From positions 12,296,934 through 12,360,933 of the forward strand of contig OZ024867.1 in the NCBI GenBank assembly GCA_964017155.1: a stretch of DNA of 64,000 bases, given 5' to 3'. The translations under genes and the position numbers were made by a program. Positions 31,916 to 45,295 of this stretch are shown here, piece by piece. How positions within the stretch are numbered: the first letter of the stretch is position 1; each line of letters begins with the position of its first letter. Under the pieces are notes generated by a model. That model was given only the letters and a program-made list of their open reading frames with translations, did no database searches and was not told the origin of the DNA. Source of the DNA: Oasisia sp. SBJ-2009. Taxonomy: Eukaryota > Annelida > Polychaeta > Sabellida > Siboglinidae.

Positions 31916-32640
31916 GACTTGTCTGATGTTTCAACAGAATCTCAGCAGGCCCTGGTGTGCTGGAGGTAGTTATGGTAAACGGTGACCATTCACGACTATT
32001 TGAAAAAGAAATTCAAGGCTGTTTTAATGACATGTACTTTTAATCGCAGTAAATGAAGTCAAAACAAATCATCCATCCACGTGAGATTATTAAATACACC
32101 CAAAGAAGCTGTCGTATTGATGCCCATCAGCAATTTCAGTCATTTACTTTCTTCTCATTAGCCATATCTGGTGGCAGTATTTCCACCAAATGATTTTCCT
32201 GTTCCCACACACATTCCAAGCAGTCGGTCAGTAGCCACTGTGGGTCACTTTCTTAAGACCTGCCAGACACAATCTTTGAAGGATGAAAATAGCATATATA
32301 ACGCAATTATGCGGTACAAGTGAAATAAAAAATAACTGGGTGATAAAAATAAATAAATAAATAGGTCATGAAATAAAATTGAAAGAGTGGTTAAAATAGG
32401 GTAAAAAATTCGACAGAATATTATGTGTACAATAGGGATCTCCAGTATGTGTACATCGAGCTCCTAAAATGAAATCGGTATGAAAGTAATTGACAAATGA
32501 AGGGTTTTCAGACTGATGAAGACGACATGAAAGGCTATAAATGAATGCGTTCATTAAAAGATATAATATAAATGACGGCAAACATAAAAGTTGCACTACA
32601 TCTTGATGGGAAGTTAAGTACAATTCTGAGACTTATTGTA
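31916..32640. other. Intergenic, no gene recognised
   Basis: AT-rich. An 85-codon minus frame at 32366-32623 lacks any signature. Confidence 0.5.
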
Positions 32641-32659
32641 CGTGGCGGTACAAAGTCTC

Positions 32660-33440
32660 CCCTTGTACTCCCCCCCCCCGTGTGTTAAATAACAAACAGG
32701 TGTCTTGTGTTAAAAACTTACAGATTTATCTTCATCTCAGGTCGTCTTACCAACAGACGTGTCTTCGTCACCTTACTCGCCTCGTCCTAGGGTTTTGAAT
32801 GTGTCACAGCTCAGTCACCAGGTGGCGCCACCACAGGTGTGACTTAGCATGGCACGAGACGTGACATAGTTGACGTGTGTTGGGTGGTGACTCAGTCTGT
32901 CTTGGCTTGTAGCCTGTCTTTGTGTGCTGTGATGAACCGTTGTAGCTCAGCCACATCATGACCCCAAAGGTCATCATCATCACCCCAAAGGTCATCTCTT
33001 CACTAGAGGTCATTCCTGTACCAGGTTGAGGGTAGACTTGAGTCCATCTTCAATGGCGTGTGTGGTTCACAAAGTCTACCTTCTCATGCCCTTTACCAGG
33101 TCTGGTACTTGTTTTAATTACGACTTTGTAGTTGTGTTCAGTGGGAGGTGATTGTCTCAGCGACAACACTGAACGCTTCGTCCGACAGTTGACAGTTGTA
33201 CATCTGTAAAAGACAAAGTATTCTTTTATTTGTCAGCACTTGACTGAACGTTGACCTACTTGGTTTGTCATTGATACCACGTCAGGTCTGACACATTCAC
33301 TCTGTCATCAACATTGTAGATGTCTTCAAACCTGTCACGACATTCCTCACAGTGTCCTAGCATACAGTTGTCACCATCTTAGTGAGGTTCTGCAGGAATA
33401 GCTCTCACAAATTAGACCCTATTCAGTGTCTCTGAATCAT
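32660..33440 (-). pseudogene. Diverged outlying copy of the downstream tandem gene family
   Basis: 32690-32800 is clearly related to the macro-unit segment at 59047-59160 (TGTGTTAAA.AACAAACA, CAACAGACRT). 33140-33440 is related to the 1.26-kb array units (TTCTTTTATTTGTCAGCAC, TGACCTACTTGGTTTGTCAT). On the minus strand 32892-32996 is open and helical, DLWGHDVAELQRFITAHKDR, ending LQAKTD and stop. It is the most distant recognisable copy and so helps to root the family. Confidence 0.5.
33138..33203 (-). CDS. GFSVV module, single copy with intact acceptor
   Basis: Minus strand: TTTGTCTTTTACAG precedes ATG (33201-33203), and the frame reads MYNCQLSDEAFSVVAETITS with stop at 33138. The good pyrimidine-AG acceptor directly before the module suggests a real terminal exon. 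Other copies have lost this acceptor or replaced it with AACACGATC or AACATGATC. Confidence 0.4.
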   Translation of the reverse strand: MYNCQLSDEAFSVVAETITSH

Positions 33441-33451
33441 CTCAACTGAAG

Positions 33452-33652
33452 TTGTGAAGCTGTCACTTGAGTGTCATCCTTGTGAAGCTGTCACTTGAGT
33501 GTCATCCTTGTGAAGCTGTCACTTGAGTGTCATCCTTGTGAAGCTGTCACTTGAGTGTCATCCTTGTGAAACTGTCACTTGAGTGTCATCCTTGTGGAGC
33601 TGTCACTTGAGTGTCAACCTTGTGAAGCTGTCACTTGAGTGTCAACCTCATC
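33452..33652. repeat. 28-bp minisatellite, about 7 copies
   Basis: The unit TGTGAAGCTGTCACTTGAGT + GTCATCCT; the last two copies have GTCAACCT. The motif recalls GTGAAGCTGTCACCTGAG-like pieces of the 36-54 kb units. Confidence 0.95.
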
Positions 33653-33844
33653 TGTCGTGTCACTGTATTCCAGGTGTGTGAGGAACAATGTAATCTGCTG
33701 TGTTTGTCTGTTTAATGCTTGTGAAGTAGTTCAATATGCTGTATCTGTCTTTATCTGTTACTGGCAAAATGTCCTGGGGACACATCATGCCAGTGCGCAT
33801 GGTGGGTCATCTGACTTAATTGTTAAAATGTTGGATTACATTTT

Positions 33845-34245
33845 TTTGAAATGAATTTAGTGATTTACTTGCGGCAGTGTTTGGGGACAGAGAATTCCAT
33901 TCTTTAATTGCGGTTGAAAAGAAGCTGTTTCCAAATACGTTTGCAGAGTGTCTATTTTGCAAGAACTAACTATCATGTTTACGTGAGGATCTAGTGTTGT
34001 GTTGGATATAGTGATCTAGCGTGATATCTATAAGGTTATGTTCCATCTTGTATATTATGCTAAGTCTTTTACCTTTTCTTCTTGTTTGGAGGGTCTTTAA
34101 GAAGTTGGGTTATTGTTACTGGCTCTATAGAAGTTTTGTTTGCAAAATCTGGCAGCTTGTCTTTGGATTCTTTCTAAGGTTTCATCTTGAAGGTTTGGTG
34201 CTGTTGTTGACACCAGTTTCAGTGTGTCCCTGCACATTCTCATGC
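33845..34245 (-). pseudogene. LINE reverse-transcriptase C-terminal relic
   Basis: Minus-strand pieces read TLERIQRQAARFC (near 34165-34205), then LDPHVNMIVSSCK and ETASFQPQLKNGILCP (near 33890-33990). The pattern LE.IQR.AARF..., then FFP.TI..WN.LP, is the C-terminal part of jockey/CR1-like ORF2 proteins. There are many stops. Confidence 0.55.
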
Positions 34246-34445
34246 CTGTGTCTCATGTCATTATAATTAATCTGAACTACTTCTTTCAAATCATATTCTC
34301 CTTAACCTGGTGAGGAGCCCCAGCTAGGATCTACAGACATCAGTCGTAGCTGACAGACAAGTTTGAGTGTGAAATTGGCGTTCCACTTATTGACCAGATA
34401 AGCGTGGAGTAGACCAACATGGGAGTGAGAATGGCAATTGTTTAG

Positions 34446-35845
34446 AAGTGCCATAACACAAAGTTTATAAGTGCCATAACACAAAGTCTATAAGTGCCAT
34501 AACACAAAGTTTATAAGTGCCATAACACAAAGTTTATAAGTGCCGTAACACAAAGTTTATAAGTGCCATAACACAAAGTTTATAAGTGCCATAACACAAA
34601 GTCTATAAGTGCCATAACACAAAGTCTATAAGTGCCATAACACAAAGTTTATAAGTGCCGTAACAAAAAGTTTATCAGTGCCGTAACACAAAGTTTATAA
34701 GTGCCATAACACAAAGTTTATAAGTGCCATAACACAAAGTTTATAAGTGCCATAACACAAAGTTTATAAGTGCCATAACACAAAGTTTATAAGTGCCATA
34801 ACACAAAGTTTATAAGTGCCATAACACAAAGTTTATAAGTGCCATAACACAAAGTTTATAAGTGCCGTAACACAAGTTTATAAGTGCCATAACACAAAGT
34901 TTATAAGTGCCATAACACAAAGTTTATAAGTGCCATAACACAAAGTTTATAAGTGCCGTAACACAAAGTTTTTAAGTGCCGTAACACAAAGTTTATAAGT
35001 GCCATAACACAAAGTTTATAAGTGCCATAACACAAAGTTTATAAGTGCCGTAACACAAAGTTTATAAGTGCCGTAACACAAAGTTTATAAGTGCCGTAAC
35101 ACAAAGTTTATAAGTGCCGTAACACAAAGTTTATAAGTGCCGTAACACAAAGTTTATAAGTGCCGTAACACAAAGTTTATAAGTGCCTAACAAAAAGTTT
35201 ATAAGTGCCGTAACACAAAGTTTATCAGTGCCATAACACAAAGTCTATAAGTGCCATAACACAAAGTCTATAAGTGCCATAACACAAAGTTTATAAGTGC
35301 CGTAACACAAAGTTTATAAGTGCCGTAACACAAAGTCTATAAGTGCCATAACACAAAGTCTATAAGTGCCGTAAAACAAAGTCTATAAGTGCCATAACAC
35401 AAAGTCTATAAGTGCCATAACACAAAGTTTATAAGTGCCATAACACAAAGTTTATCAGTGCCATAACACAAAGTTTATAAGTGCCATAACACAAAGTTTA
35501 TAAGTGCCATAACACAAAGTTTATAAGTGCCATAACACAAAGTTCATAAGTGCCATAACACAAAGTTTATAAGTGCCATAACACAAAGTTTATAAGTGCC
35601 ATAACACAAAGTTTATAAGTGCCATAACACAAAGTTTATAAGTGCCATAACACAAAGTTTATCAGTGCCATAACACAAAGTTTATCAGTGCCATAATACA
35701 AAGTTTATTAGTGCCGTAACAAAAAGTTTATCAGTGCCATAATACAAAGTTTATTAGTGCCGTAACACAAAGTTTATAAGTGCCATAACACAAAGTTTAT
35801 CAGTGCCGTAACACAAAGTTTATAAGTGCCGTAACACAAAGTTGA
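34446..35845. repeat. 23-bp minisatellite, about 60 copies
   Basis: The unit GTGCCATAACACAAAGTTTA + TAA. Variants: CCGTAAC for CCATAAC, GTCTATAA for GTTTATAA, TATCAGTG for TATAAGTG and rare 1-bp deletions (near 34872 and 35188). Variant clusters suggest local unequal exchange. Confidence 0.97.
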
Positions 35846-36769
35846 TTTGCCATACACATATGTGTAGTTTTGTGTACACACAGAAAGGATGGGTACTTGA
35901 TCTTAGTTGACAATGTTATACTTGAAGTTGTGGTTTGTTGCAAATGTTGAAAACAATTTCATGAAAATGTCCCATCTCGTTCCAAATTCTTGACACATTT
36001 GCTCATTTCCTTCCTTGCCCTGATATGAGTGAAAGTGTTACGGGAGCTGGGACAGTCTACATCACCCCACTGGCTACTTCCCCACTTGTGTGGCTTTGCA
36101 AGTATGACTGACAAGAACAAAGTAATAACACAACGTGTCTTTACTGCTAATTCCCACAGCGTGGATTGGTGCGTTGTACAAACAATAACATAAAGTATTA
36201 AATAAAATAAACCTACATATCGCCACCAAAGTGAAGCTGTTGATGGTCCTTAGTTTGTGCAATACTTGCCCTGAATAGGAGGACCATGTTCAGTCTCTGT
36301 CAATTGTCTTAACTGACATCATGAAACCGTCACCCGAGCTCACGGCAGTCCAGGTTCAAGTAGAACAATCGTATTCTACAAAACTTGCGAAGTAGCTGAT
36401 GGCTCTGATCTTGAAGGTGTGGTTTCGTGCTAATGTTCAATATTACTTCGTGAAAGTATTGCACAAACAATGAAATAAATGTACATAAAATAAATAAACA
36501 TATATAAATGATATACATTAACCAATGGTTGTGACTCGTTGGTTGAGTGAGGTATTTGTCTCTCAGTTGACATTAGTTGAGACTGTTGTATTATTCATCA
36601 GCTCTCTGACAACAGGGGTCTTCAAAAGTATGTCTAATCAGAATAAAATAATACAATATTTCTTTACCACAGCATAGTGGATTGGTGCATTATACAAACA
36701 AATAGTAAATGAACATTATAATAAATACATTATTAAATAGATATGGTATTTACACTGTGCATCTTTTAT

Positions 36770-36859
36770 TCACGAGAGACTTTGTAGCTCCGGGCATTTG
36801 TTAGCGACTGTATCAGCGACAACACTGAACCCTTCGTCCGACAGTTGACAGTTGCACAT
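36770..36859 (-). CDS. GFSVV module, diverged end copy
   Basis: The minus frame reads MCNCQLSDEGFSVVADTVAN, then KCPELQSLS and stop. A sister at 54598-54690 ends FSVVVEIVANKCQELQSFS. These edge copies keep a C-terminus (ANKC.ELQS.S) that the inner array copies have replaced. Confidence 0.4.
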   Translation of the reverse strand: MCNCQLSDEGFSVVADTVANKCPELQSLS

Positions 36860-36964
36860 CCGTTAAAGGAGAAATTATTCTTTTATTTGTCAGCACGTGA
36901 CTGAACGTTGACCTACTTGGTTTGTCATTGATACCACGTCAGGTCTGACACTTTCACTCTGTCA

Positions 36965-37204
36965 TCAACATTGTAGAATCAGTGTCACTGGCTCGTGTCT
37001 TGCGAAATGAAGATTTGAATAACGTACAAATGAACCACCGTCACACCTCATAGTTAAAATATCTTCATTCTCAAATAAATCAGAATTCTCTATATCTGAT
37101 GAAAATGACGTAGGATTGGTTCCAATAAAGGAGGCTGGTACATCGCAGTAGGTGGAGTAGAGCACAGTGATCATAAAGTAGTTCGGTAACCACCATGTGG
37201 ACAC
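36965..37204 (-). pseudogene. Second conserved minus-strand frame of the short array unit
   Basis: The frame reads YCDVPASFIGTNPTSFSSDI, then ENSDLFENEDILTMR and GGSFVRYSNLHFARHEP, ending LILQC. It is equivalent to 50723-50962; other short units have the same segment with stops or frameshifts. In long units it is interrupted after EDILT by the transposase insert and resumes at GGSFVRY. It reads like protein, but no acceptor or donor is clear. Confidence 0.35.
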
Positions 37205-37260
37205 CGCAGGTACTAGTACAAGTAGTGATTAGGTATAAAATATGGCCAATTCACCGTGGT

Positions 37261-37437
37261 TCATGTGTGGTTGACAAACTCATATTTTAGCATATCATTA
37301 ACCACACCGAAGGCAACAGGAATAAAAGAGGACTTTTTACAGTTTGTGGGGAATTTGTAAGTAACGTTTGTGTCACCAGAGAACCAAATCCCCACTTGCT
37401 GTTGCCATGGTAATGACCACAGCGACCCTACAACACC
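37261..37437 (-). pseudogene. Third conserved minus-strand frame of the array unit
   Basis: 59 codons: GVVGSLWSLPWQQQVGIWFS, then GDTNVTYKFPTNCKKSSFIP and VAFGVVNDMLKYEFVNHT. It is present in every unit; some have a 1-3 bp deletion in the YKFPTN region (for example near 45600), so not all are intact. Function unknown. Confidence 0.35.
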
Positions 37438-40400
37438 CTACCTGTTGTCGCTGTAGTCATCGAGTTCGTTGTTGTAGTGCTATGACTCGGAATAAAATAT
37501 GAATACACTGTTTCTTTACCACTAATTCCATCATAGTGGATTGGTGCATTGTACAAACAATAACATAAGGTATTAAATAGAAAAAACTACATATCGCCAC
37601 CAAAGTCAGGCTGTTGATGGTCCTTAGTTTGTGCAATACTTGCCCTGAATGGGAGGATCATGTTCAGTCTCTGTCAATTGTCTTAACTGACATCATGAAA
37701 CCGTCATCCGAGCTCACGGCAGTCCAGGTTCAAGTAGAACAATCGTATTCTACAAAGCTTGCCAAGTAGCTGATGGCTCTGATCTTGAAGATGTGGTTTG
37801 GTGCTAATGTTCAATATTACTTCATGAAAGTATTGCACAAACAATGAAATAAATGTACATAAAATAAGTACTTTATTATTATATAGATAAAAATATATAT
37901 ATGATATAAATTAACCAATGATTGTGACATGCTGGTTGAGTGAGGTCTTCGTCTCTCAGTTGACATTGGTTGAGGTTATTGTGTTTGTCACCAGCTTGTC
38001 ACGACAACTCTCACAGTGTCCTAACAGACAGTTCCCACCATCTTGGTTGTACACTATCATCATCTCAGCCACAACACTGAAGCCGTCGTTTTTGAGTTGA
38101 CAGTCGATCGTGTTATAAAAGACAAAGTATTCTTTTATTTGTCAGCACGTGACTGAACGTTGACCTACTTGGTTTGTCATTGATACCACGTCAGGTCTGA
38201 CACTTTCACTCTGTCATCAACATTGTAGAATCAGTGTCATTGGCTCGTGCCTTGTGAAATGAAGATTTGAATAACGTACAAATGAACCACCTTCACACCT
38301 CATAATTAAAATATCTTCATTTTCAAATAAATCAGAATTCTCTATATCTGATTAAAATGACGTAGGATTGGTTCCAATAAAGGAGGCTGGTACATCGCAG
38401 TACGGTGGAGTAGAGCACAGTGATCATAAAGTAGTTCGGTGACCACCATGTGGACACCGCAGGTACTAGTACAAGAAGTGATTAGGTATAAAATGTGGCC
38501 AATTCACCGTGGTTCATGTGTGGTTGACAAACTCATATTTTAGCATATCATTAACCACACCGAAGGCAACAGGAATAAACGAGCACTTTTTACAGTTTGT
38601 GGGGAATTTGTAAGTAACGTTTGTGTCACCAGAGAACCAAATCCCCACTTGCTGTTGCCATGGTAATGGCAACAGCGACACTACAACACCCTACCTGTTG
38701 TCGCTGTAGTCATCGAGTTCGTTGTTGCAGTGCTATGACTCAGAATAAAATATGAATACACTGTTTCTTTACCACTAATTCCATCATAGTGGATTGGTGC
38801 ATTGTACAAACAATAACATAAAGTATTAAATAGAAAAAACTACATATCGCCACCAAAGTCAGGCTGTTGATGGTCCTTAGTTTGTGCAATACTTGCCCTG
38901 AATGGGAGGATCATGTTCAGTCTCTGTCAATTGTCTTAACTGACATCATGAAACCGTCATCCGAGCTCACGGCAGTCCAGGTTCAAGTAGAACAATCGTA
39001 TTCTACAAAGCTTGCGAAGTAACTGATGGCTCTGATCTTGAAGATGTGGTTTGGTGCTAATGTTCAATATTACTTCATGAAAGTATTGCACAAACAATGA
39101 AATAAATGTACATAAAATAAGTACTTTATTATTAAATAGATAAAAATATATAAATGATATATATTATTAACCAATGGTTGTGACACGTTGGTTGAGTGAG
39201 GTCTTCGCCTCTCAGTTGACATTGGTTGAGGTTATTGTGTTTGTCACCAGCTTGTCACGACAACTCTCACAGTGTCCTAACAGACAGTTGCCACCATCTT
39301 GGTTGTACACTATCATCATCTCAGCCACAACACTGAAGCCGTCGTTTTTGAGTTGACAGTCGATCGTGTTATAAAAGACAAAGTATTCTTTTATTTGTCA
39401 GCACTGAACGTTGACCTACTTGGTTTGTCATTGATACCACGTCAGGTCTGACACTTTCACTCTGTCATCAACATTGTAGAATCAGTGTTATTGGCTCGTG
39501 TCCTGCGAAATGAAGATTTGAATAACGTACAAATGAACCACCGTCACACCTCATAGTTAAAATATCTTCATTCTCAAATAAATCAGAATTCTCTATATCT
39601 GATGAAAATGACGTAGGATTGGTTCCAATAAAGGAGGTTGGTACATCGCAGTACAGTGGAGTAGAGCACAGTGATCATAAAGTAGTTCGGTGACCACCAT
39701 GTGGACACCGCAGGTACTAGTACAAGTAGTGATTAGGTATAAAATGTGGCCAATTCACCGTGGTTCATGTGTGGTTGACAAACTCATATTTTAGCATATC
39801 ATTAACCACACCGAAGGCAACAGGAATAAAAGAGGACTTTTTACAGTTTGTGGGGAATTTGTAAGTAACGTTTGTGTCACCAGAGAACCAAATCCCCACT
39901 TGCTGTTGCCATGGTAATGACCACAGTGACCCTACACCACCCTACCTGTTGTCGCTGTAGTCATCGAGTTCGTTGTTGTAGTGCTATGACTCAGAATAAA
40001 ATATGAATACACTGTTTCTTTACCACTAATTCCATCATAGTGGATTGGTGCATTGTACAAACAATAACATAAAGTATCAAACAGAAAAAACTACATATCG
40101 CCACCAAAGTCAGGCTGTTGATGGTCCTTAGTTTGTGCAATACTTGCCCTGAATGGGAGGATCATGTTCAGTCTCTGTCAATTGTCTTAACTGACATCAT
40201 GAAACCGTCATCCGAGCTCACGGCAGTCCAGGTTCAAGTAGAACAATCGTATTCTACAAATCTTGCCAAGTAGCTGATGGCTCTGATCTTGAAGGTGTGG
40301 TTTGGTGCTAATGTTCAGTATTACTTCGTGAAAGTATTGCACAAACAATGAAATAAATGTACATAAATAAAATAAGTACTTTATTATTAAATAGATAAAA

Positions 40401-40789
40401 ATATATAAATGATATAAATTAACCAATGGTTGTGACATGCTGGTTGAGTGAGGTCTTCGCCTCTCAGTTGACATTGGTTGAGGTTATTGTGTTCGTCACC
40501 AGCTTGTCACGACAACTCTCACAGTGTCCTAACAGACAGTTGCCACCATCTTGGTTGTACACTATCATCATCTCAGCCACAACACTGAACCCGTCGTTTT
40601 TGAGTTGACAGTCGATCGTGTTATAAAAGACAAAGTATTCTTTTATTTGTCAGCACTTGACTGAACGTTGACCTACTTGGTTTGTCATTGATACCACGTC
40701 AGGTCTGACACATTCACTCTGTCATCAACATTGTAGAATCAGTGTCATTGGCTCGTGTCCTGCGAAATGAAGATTTAATATCGTACAAA

Positions 40790-41047
40790 TTAACCACCTT
40801 CACACCACGGACTTATATGCACTCTTGGCTGTGTAGCACTGACGTACTCCCACAGGGCAGAGATTCCCGGTAGCTTCAAGACCCCTGTCTTCCTTAATGT
40901 TTCGTATGCTGCCTTGCTCTTGCTTTGGATCAAAATGTCCAGTCTGATCATCATCAGATGCCATCTCATCCCGTGGCTTTTTGTCTTGAAAGCTTTTAGT
41001 TGTTCCTGCCAAAACAAATCATGGAGGAGATCTTGAAGATCGGCCAT
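40790..41047 (-). pseudogene. P-element/THAP9-like transposase fragment, copy 1
   Basis: The minus frame reads MADLQDLLHDLFWQEQLKAF, then GMRWHLMMIRLDILIQSKSK and AAYETLRKTGVLKLPGISAL. The pattern FW.EQ.KA.....GMRWHP.MIR....IQSKS..AY..LR..G.L.LP...L.DY is typical of the central region of P-like transposases; THAP domain and catalytic parts are absent. The insert interrupts the EDILT/GGSFVRY frame of the host unit. The first Met follows a TAA, so the frame is not fused to the host frame. Confidence 0.75.
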
Positions 41048-43531
41048 TTTAGCTTAGTTAAAATATAACACAGTTAAAATGTCTTCATTCACAAATAAAT
41101 CAGAGTTCTCTATATCTGATGAAAATGACATTGGTTGTGATAACGGAGGCTTGTGTAGAATGCGGTGATCAGAAAATAGATCGGTGGCCACCATGTGGAC
41201 CACGCAGGTACTAACATGAGCAGTGATTAGGTCAAAATGTGGCCAATTCACCGTGGTTCATGTGTGGTTGACAAACTCATATTTTAGCATATCATTAACC
41301 ACACCGAAGGCAACAGGAATAAAAGAGCACTTTTTAAAGTTTGTGGGGAATTTGTGAGTAACGTTTGTGTCACCAGAGAACCAAAACCCCACTTGCTGTT
41401 GCCATGGTAATGGCAACAGTGACTCTACATCACCCTACCTGTTGTCGCTGTAGTCATCGAGTCCGTTGTTGTAGTGCGATGACTCAGAATAAAATATAAA
41501 TACAATATTTCTTTACCACTAATTCCATCATAGTGGATTGGTGCATTGTACAAACAATAACATAAAGTATTAAATAGAAAAAACTACATCTCGCCACCAA
41601 AGTCAGGCTGTTGATGGTCCTTAGTTTGTGCAATACTTGCCCTGAATGGGAGGATCATGTTCAGTCTCTGTCAATTGTCTTAACTGACATCATGAAACTG
41701 TCCTCCGAGCTCACGGCAGTCCAGGTTCAAGTAGAGCAATCGTATTCTACAAAGCTTGCCAAGTAGCTGATGGCTCTGATCTTAAAGGTGTGGTTTGGTG
41801 CTAATGTTCAGTATTACTTCATGAAAGTATTGCACAAACAATGAAATAAATGTACATAAATAAAATAAGTACTTTATTATTAAATAGATAAAAATATATA
41901 TATGATATAAATTAACCAATGGTTGTGACATGCTGGTTGAGTGAGGTCTTCGTCTCTCAGTTGATATTGGTTGAGGTTATTGTGTTTGTCACCAGCTTGT
42001 CACGACAACTCTCACAGTGTCCTAACAGACAGTTGCCACCATCTTGGTTGTACACTATCATCATCTCAGCCACAACACTGAAGCCGTCGTTTTTGAGTTG
42101 ACAGTTGATCATGTTATAAAAGACAAAGTATTCTTTTATTTGTCAGCACGTGACTGAACGTTGACCTACTTGGTTTGTCATTGATACCTCGTCAGGTCTG
42201 ACACTTTCACTCTGTCATCAACATTGTAGAATCAGTGTTATTGGCTCGTGTCCTGCGAAATGAAGATTTGAATAACGTACAAATGAACCACCGTCACACC
42301 TCATAGTTAAAATATCTTCATTCTCAAATAAATAAGAATTCTCTATATCTGATTAAAATGACGTAGGATTGGCTACGATAAATCATAAAGGAGGTTGGTA
42401 CATCGCAGTACGGTGGAGTAGAGCACACTGATCATAAAGTAGTTCGGTGACCACCGTGTGGACACCGCAGGTACTAGTACAAGTAGTGATTAGGTATAAA
42501 ATGTGGCCAATTCACCGTGGTTCATGTGTGGTTGACAAACTCATATTTTAGCATATCATTAACCACACCGAAGGCAACAGGAATAAAAGAGCACTTTTTA
42601 CAGTTTGTGGGGAATTTGTAAGTAACGTTTGTGTCACCAGAGAACCAAATCCCCACTTGCTGTTGCCATGGTAATGACCACAGTGACCCTACAACACCCT
42701 ACCTGTTGTCGCTGTAGTCATCGAGTTCGTTGTTGTAGTGCTATGACTCAGAATAAAATATTAATACACTGTTTCTTTACCACTAATTCCATCATAGTGG
42801 ATTGGTGCATTGTACAAACAATAACATAAAGTATTAAATAGAAAAAACTACATATCGCCACCAAAGTCAGGCTGTTGATGGTCCTTAGTTTGTGCAATAC
42901 TTGCCCTGAATGGGAGGATCATGTTCAGTCTCTGTCAATTGTCTTAACTGACATCATGAAACCGTCACCCGAGCTCACGGCAGTCCAGGTTCAAGTAGAA
43001 CAATCGTATTCTACAAAGCTTGCGAAGTAGCTGATGGCTCTGATCTTGAAGGTGTGGTTTGGTGCTAATGTTCAGTATTACTTCGTGAAAGTATTGCACA
43101 AACAATGAAATAAATGTACATAAATAAAATAAGTACTTTATTATTAAATAGATAAAAATATATAAATGATATAAATTAACCAATGGTTGTGACACGTTGG
43201 TTAAGTGAGGTCTTCGTCTCTCAGTTGACATTGGTTGAGGTTATTGTGTTCGTCACCAGCTTGTCACGACAACTCTCACATTGTCCTAACAGACAGTTCC
43301 CACCATCTTGGTTGTACACTATCATCATCTCAGCCACAACACTGAACCCGTCGTTTTTGAGTTGACAGTCGATCGTGTTATAAAAGACAAAGTATTCTTT
43401 TATTTGTCAGCACGTGACTGAACGTTGACCTACTTGGTTTGTCATTGATACCACGTCAGGTCTGACACTTTCACTCTGTCATCAACATTGTAGAATCAGT
43501 GTCATTGGCTCGTGTCCTGCGAAATGAAGAT

Positions 43532-43804
43532 TTAATATCGTACAAATGAACCACCTTCACACCACGGACTTATATGCACTCTTGGCTGTGTAGCACTGAC
43601 GTACTCCCACAGGGCAGAGATTCCCGGTAGCTTCAAGACCCCTGTCTTCCTTAATGTTTCGTATGCTGCCTTGCTCTTGCTTTGGATCAAAATGTCCAGT
43701 CTGATCATCATCAGATGCCATCTCATCCCGTGGCTTTTTGTCTTGAAAGCTTTTAGTTGTTCCTGCCAAAACAAATCATGGAGGAGATCTTGAAGATCGG
43801 CCAT
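43532..43804 (-). pseudogene. P-like transposase fragment, copy 2
   Basis: Same sequence as copy 1; the frame runs on into CEGGSFVRY of the host unit. No stop inside. Confidence 0.75.
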
Positions 43805-45022
43805 TTTAGCTTAGTTAAAATATAACACAGTTAAAATGTCTTCATTCACAAATAAATCAGAGTTCTCTATATCTGATGAAAATGACATTGGTTGTGATAA
43901 CGGAGGCTTGTGTAGAATGCGGTGATCAGAAAATAGATCGGTGGCCACCATGTGGACCACACAGGTACTAACACGAGCAGTGATTAGGTCAAAATGTGGC
44001 CAATTCACCGTGGTTCATGTGTGGTTGACAAACTCATATTTTAGCATATCATTAACCACACCGAAGGCAACAGGAATAAAAGAGCACTTTTTACAGTTTG
44101 TGGGGAATTTGTAAGTAACGTTTGTGTCACCAGAGAACCAAATCCCCACTTGCTGTTGCCATGGTAATGACCACAGTGACCCTACAACACCCTACCTGTT
44201 GTCGCTGTAGTCATCGAGTTCGTTGTTGTAGTGTGATGACTCAGAATAAAATATTAATACACTGTTTGTTTACCACTAATTCCATCATAGTGGATTGGTG
44301 CATTGTACAAACAATAACATAAAGTATCAAACAGAAAAAACTACATATCGCCACCAAAGTCAGGCTGTTGATGGTCCTTAGTTTGTGCAATACTTGCCCT
44401 GAATGGGAGGATCATGTTCAGTCTCTGTCAATTGTCTTAACTGACATCATGAAACTGTCCTCCGAGCTCACGGCAGTCCAGGTTCAAGTTAAGAACAATC
44501 GTATTCTACAAAGCTTGCCAAGTAGCTGATGGCTCTGATCTTAAAGGTGTGGTTTGGTGCTAATGTTCAGTATTACTTCATGAAAGTATTGCACAAACAA
44601 TGAAATAAATGTACATAAAATAAGTACTTTATTATTAAATAGATAAAAATATATATATGATATAAATTAACCAATGGTTGTGACATGCTGGTTGAGTGAG
44701 GTCTTCGTCTCTCAGTTGATATTGGTTGAGGTTATTGTGTTTGTCACCAGCTTGTCACGACAACTCTCACAGTGTCCTAACAGACAGTTGCCACCATCTT
44801 GGTTGTACACTCTCATCGTCTCAGCCTCAACACTGAAGCCGTCGTTTTTGAGTTGACAGTTGATCGTGTTATAAAAGACAAAGTATTCTTTTATTTGTCA
44901 GCACTTGACTGAACGTTGACCTACTTGGTTTGTCATTGATACCACGTCAGGTCTGACACTTTCACTCTGTCATCAACATTGTAGAATCAGTGTCATTGGC
45001 TCGTGTCCTGCGAAATGAAGAT

Positions 45023-45295
45023 TTAATATCGTACAAATGAACCACCTTCACACCACGGACTTATATGCACTCTTGGCCGTGTAGCACTGATGTACTCCCA
45101 CAGGGCAGAGATTCCCGGTAGCTTGAAGACCCCTGTCTTCCTTAATGTTTCGTATGCTGCCTTGCTCTTGCTTTGGATCAAAATGTCCAGTCTGATCATC
45201 ATCAGATGCCATCTCATCCCGTGGCTTTTTGTCTTGAAAGCTTTTAGTTGTTCCTGCCAAAACAAATCATGGAGGAGATCTTGAAGATCGGCCAT
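45023..45295 (-). pseudogene. P-like transposase fragment, copy 3
   Basis: Differs by GVFKLP for GVLKLP, ISATRP for VSATQP; still open. Confidence 0.75.
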
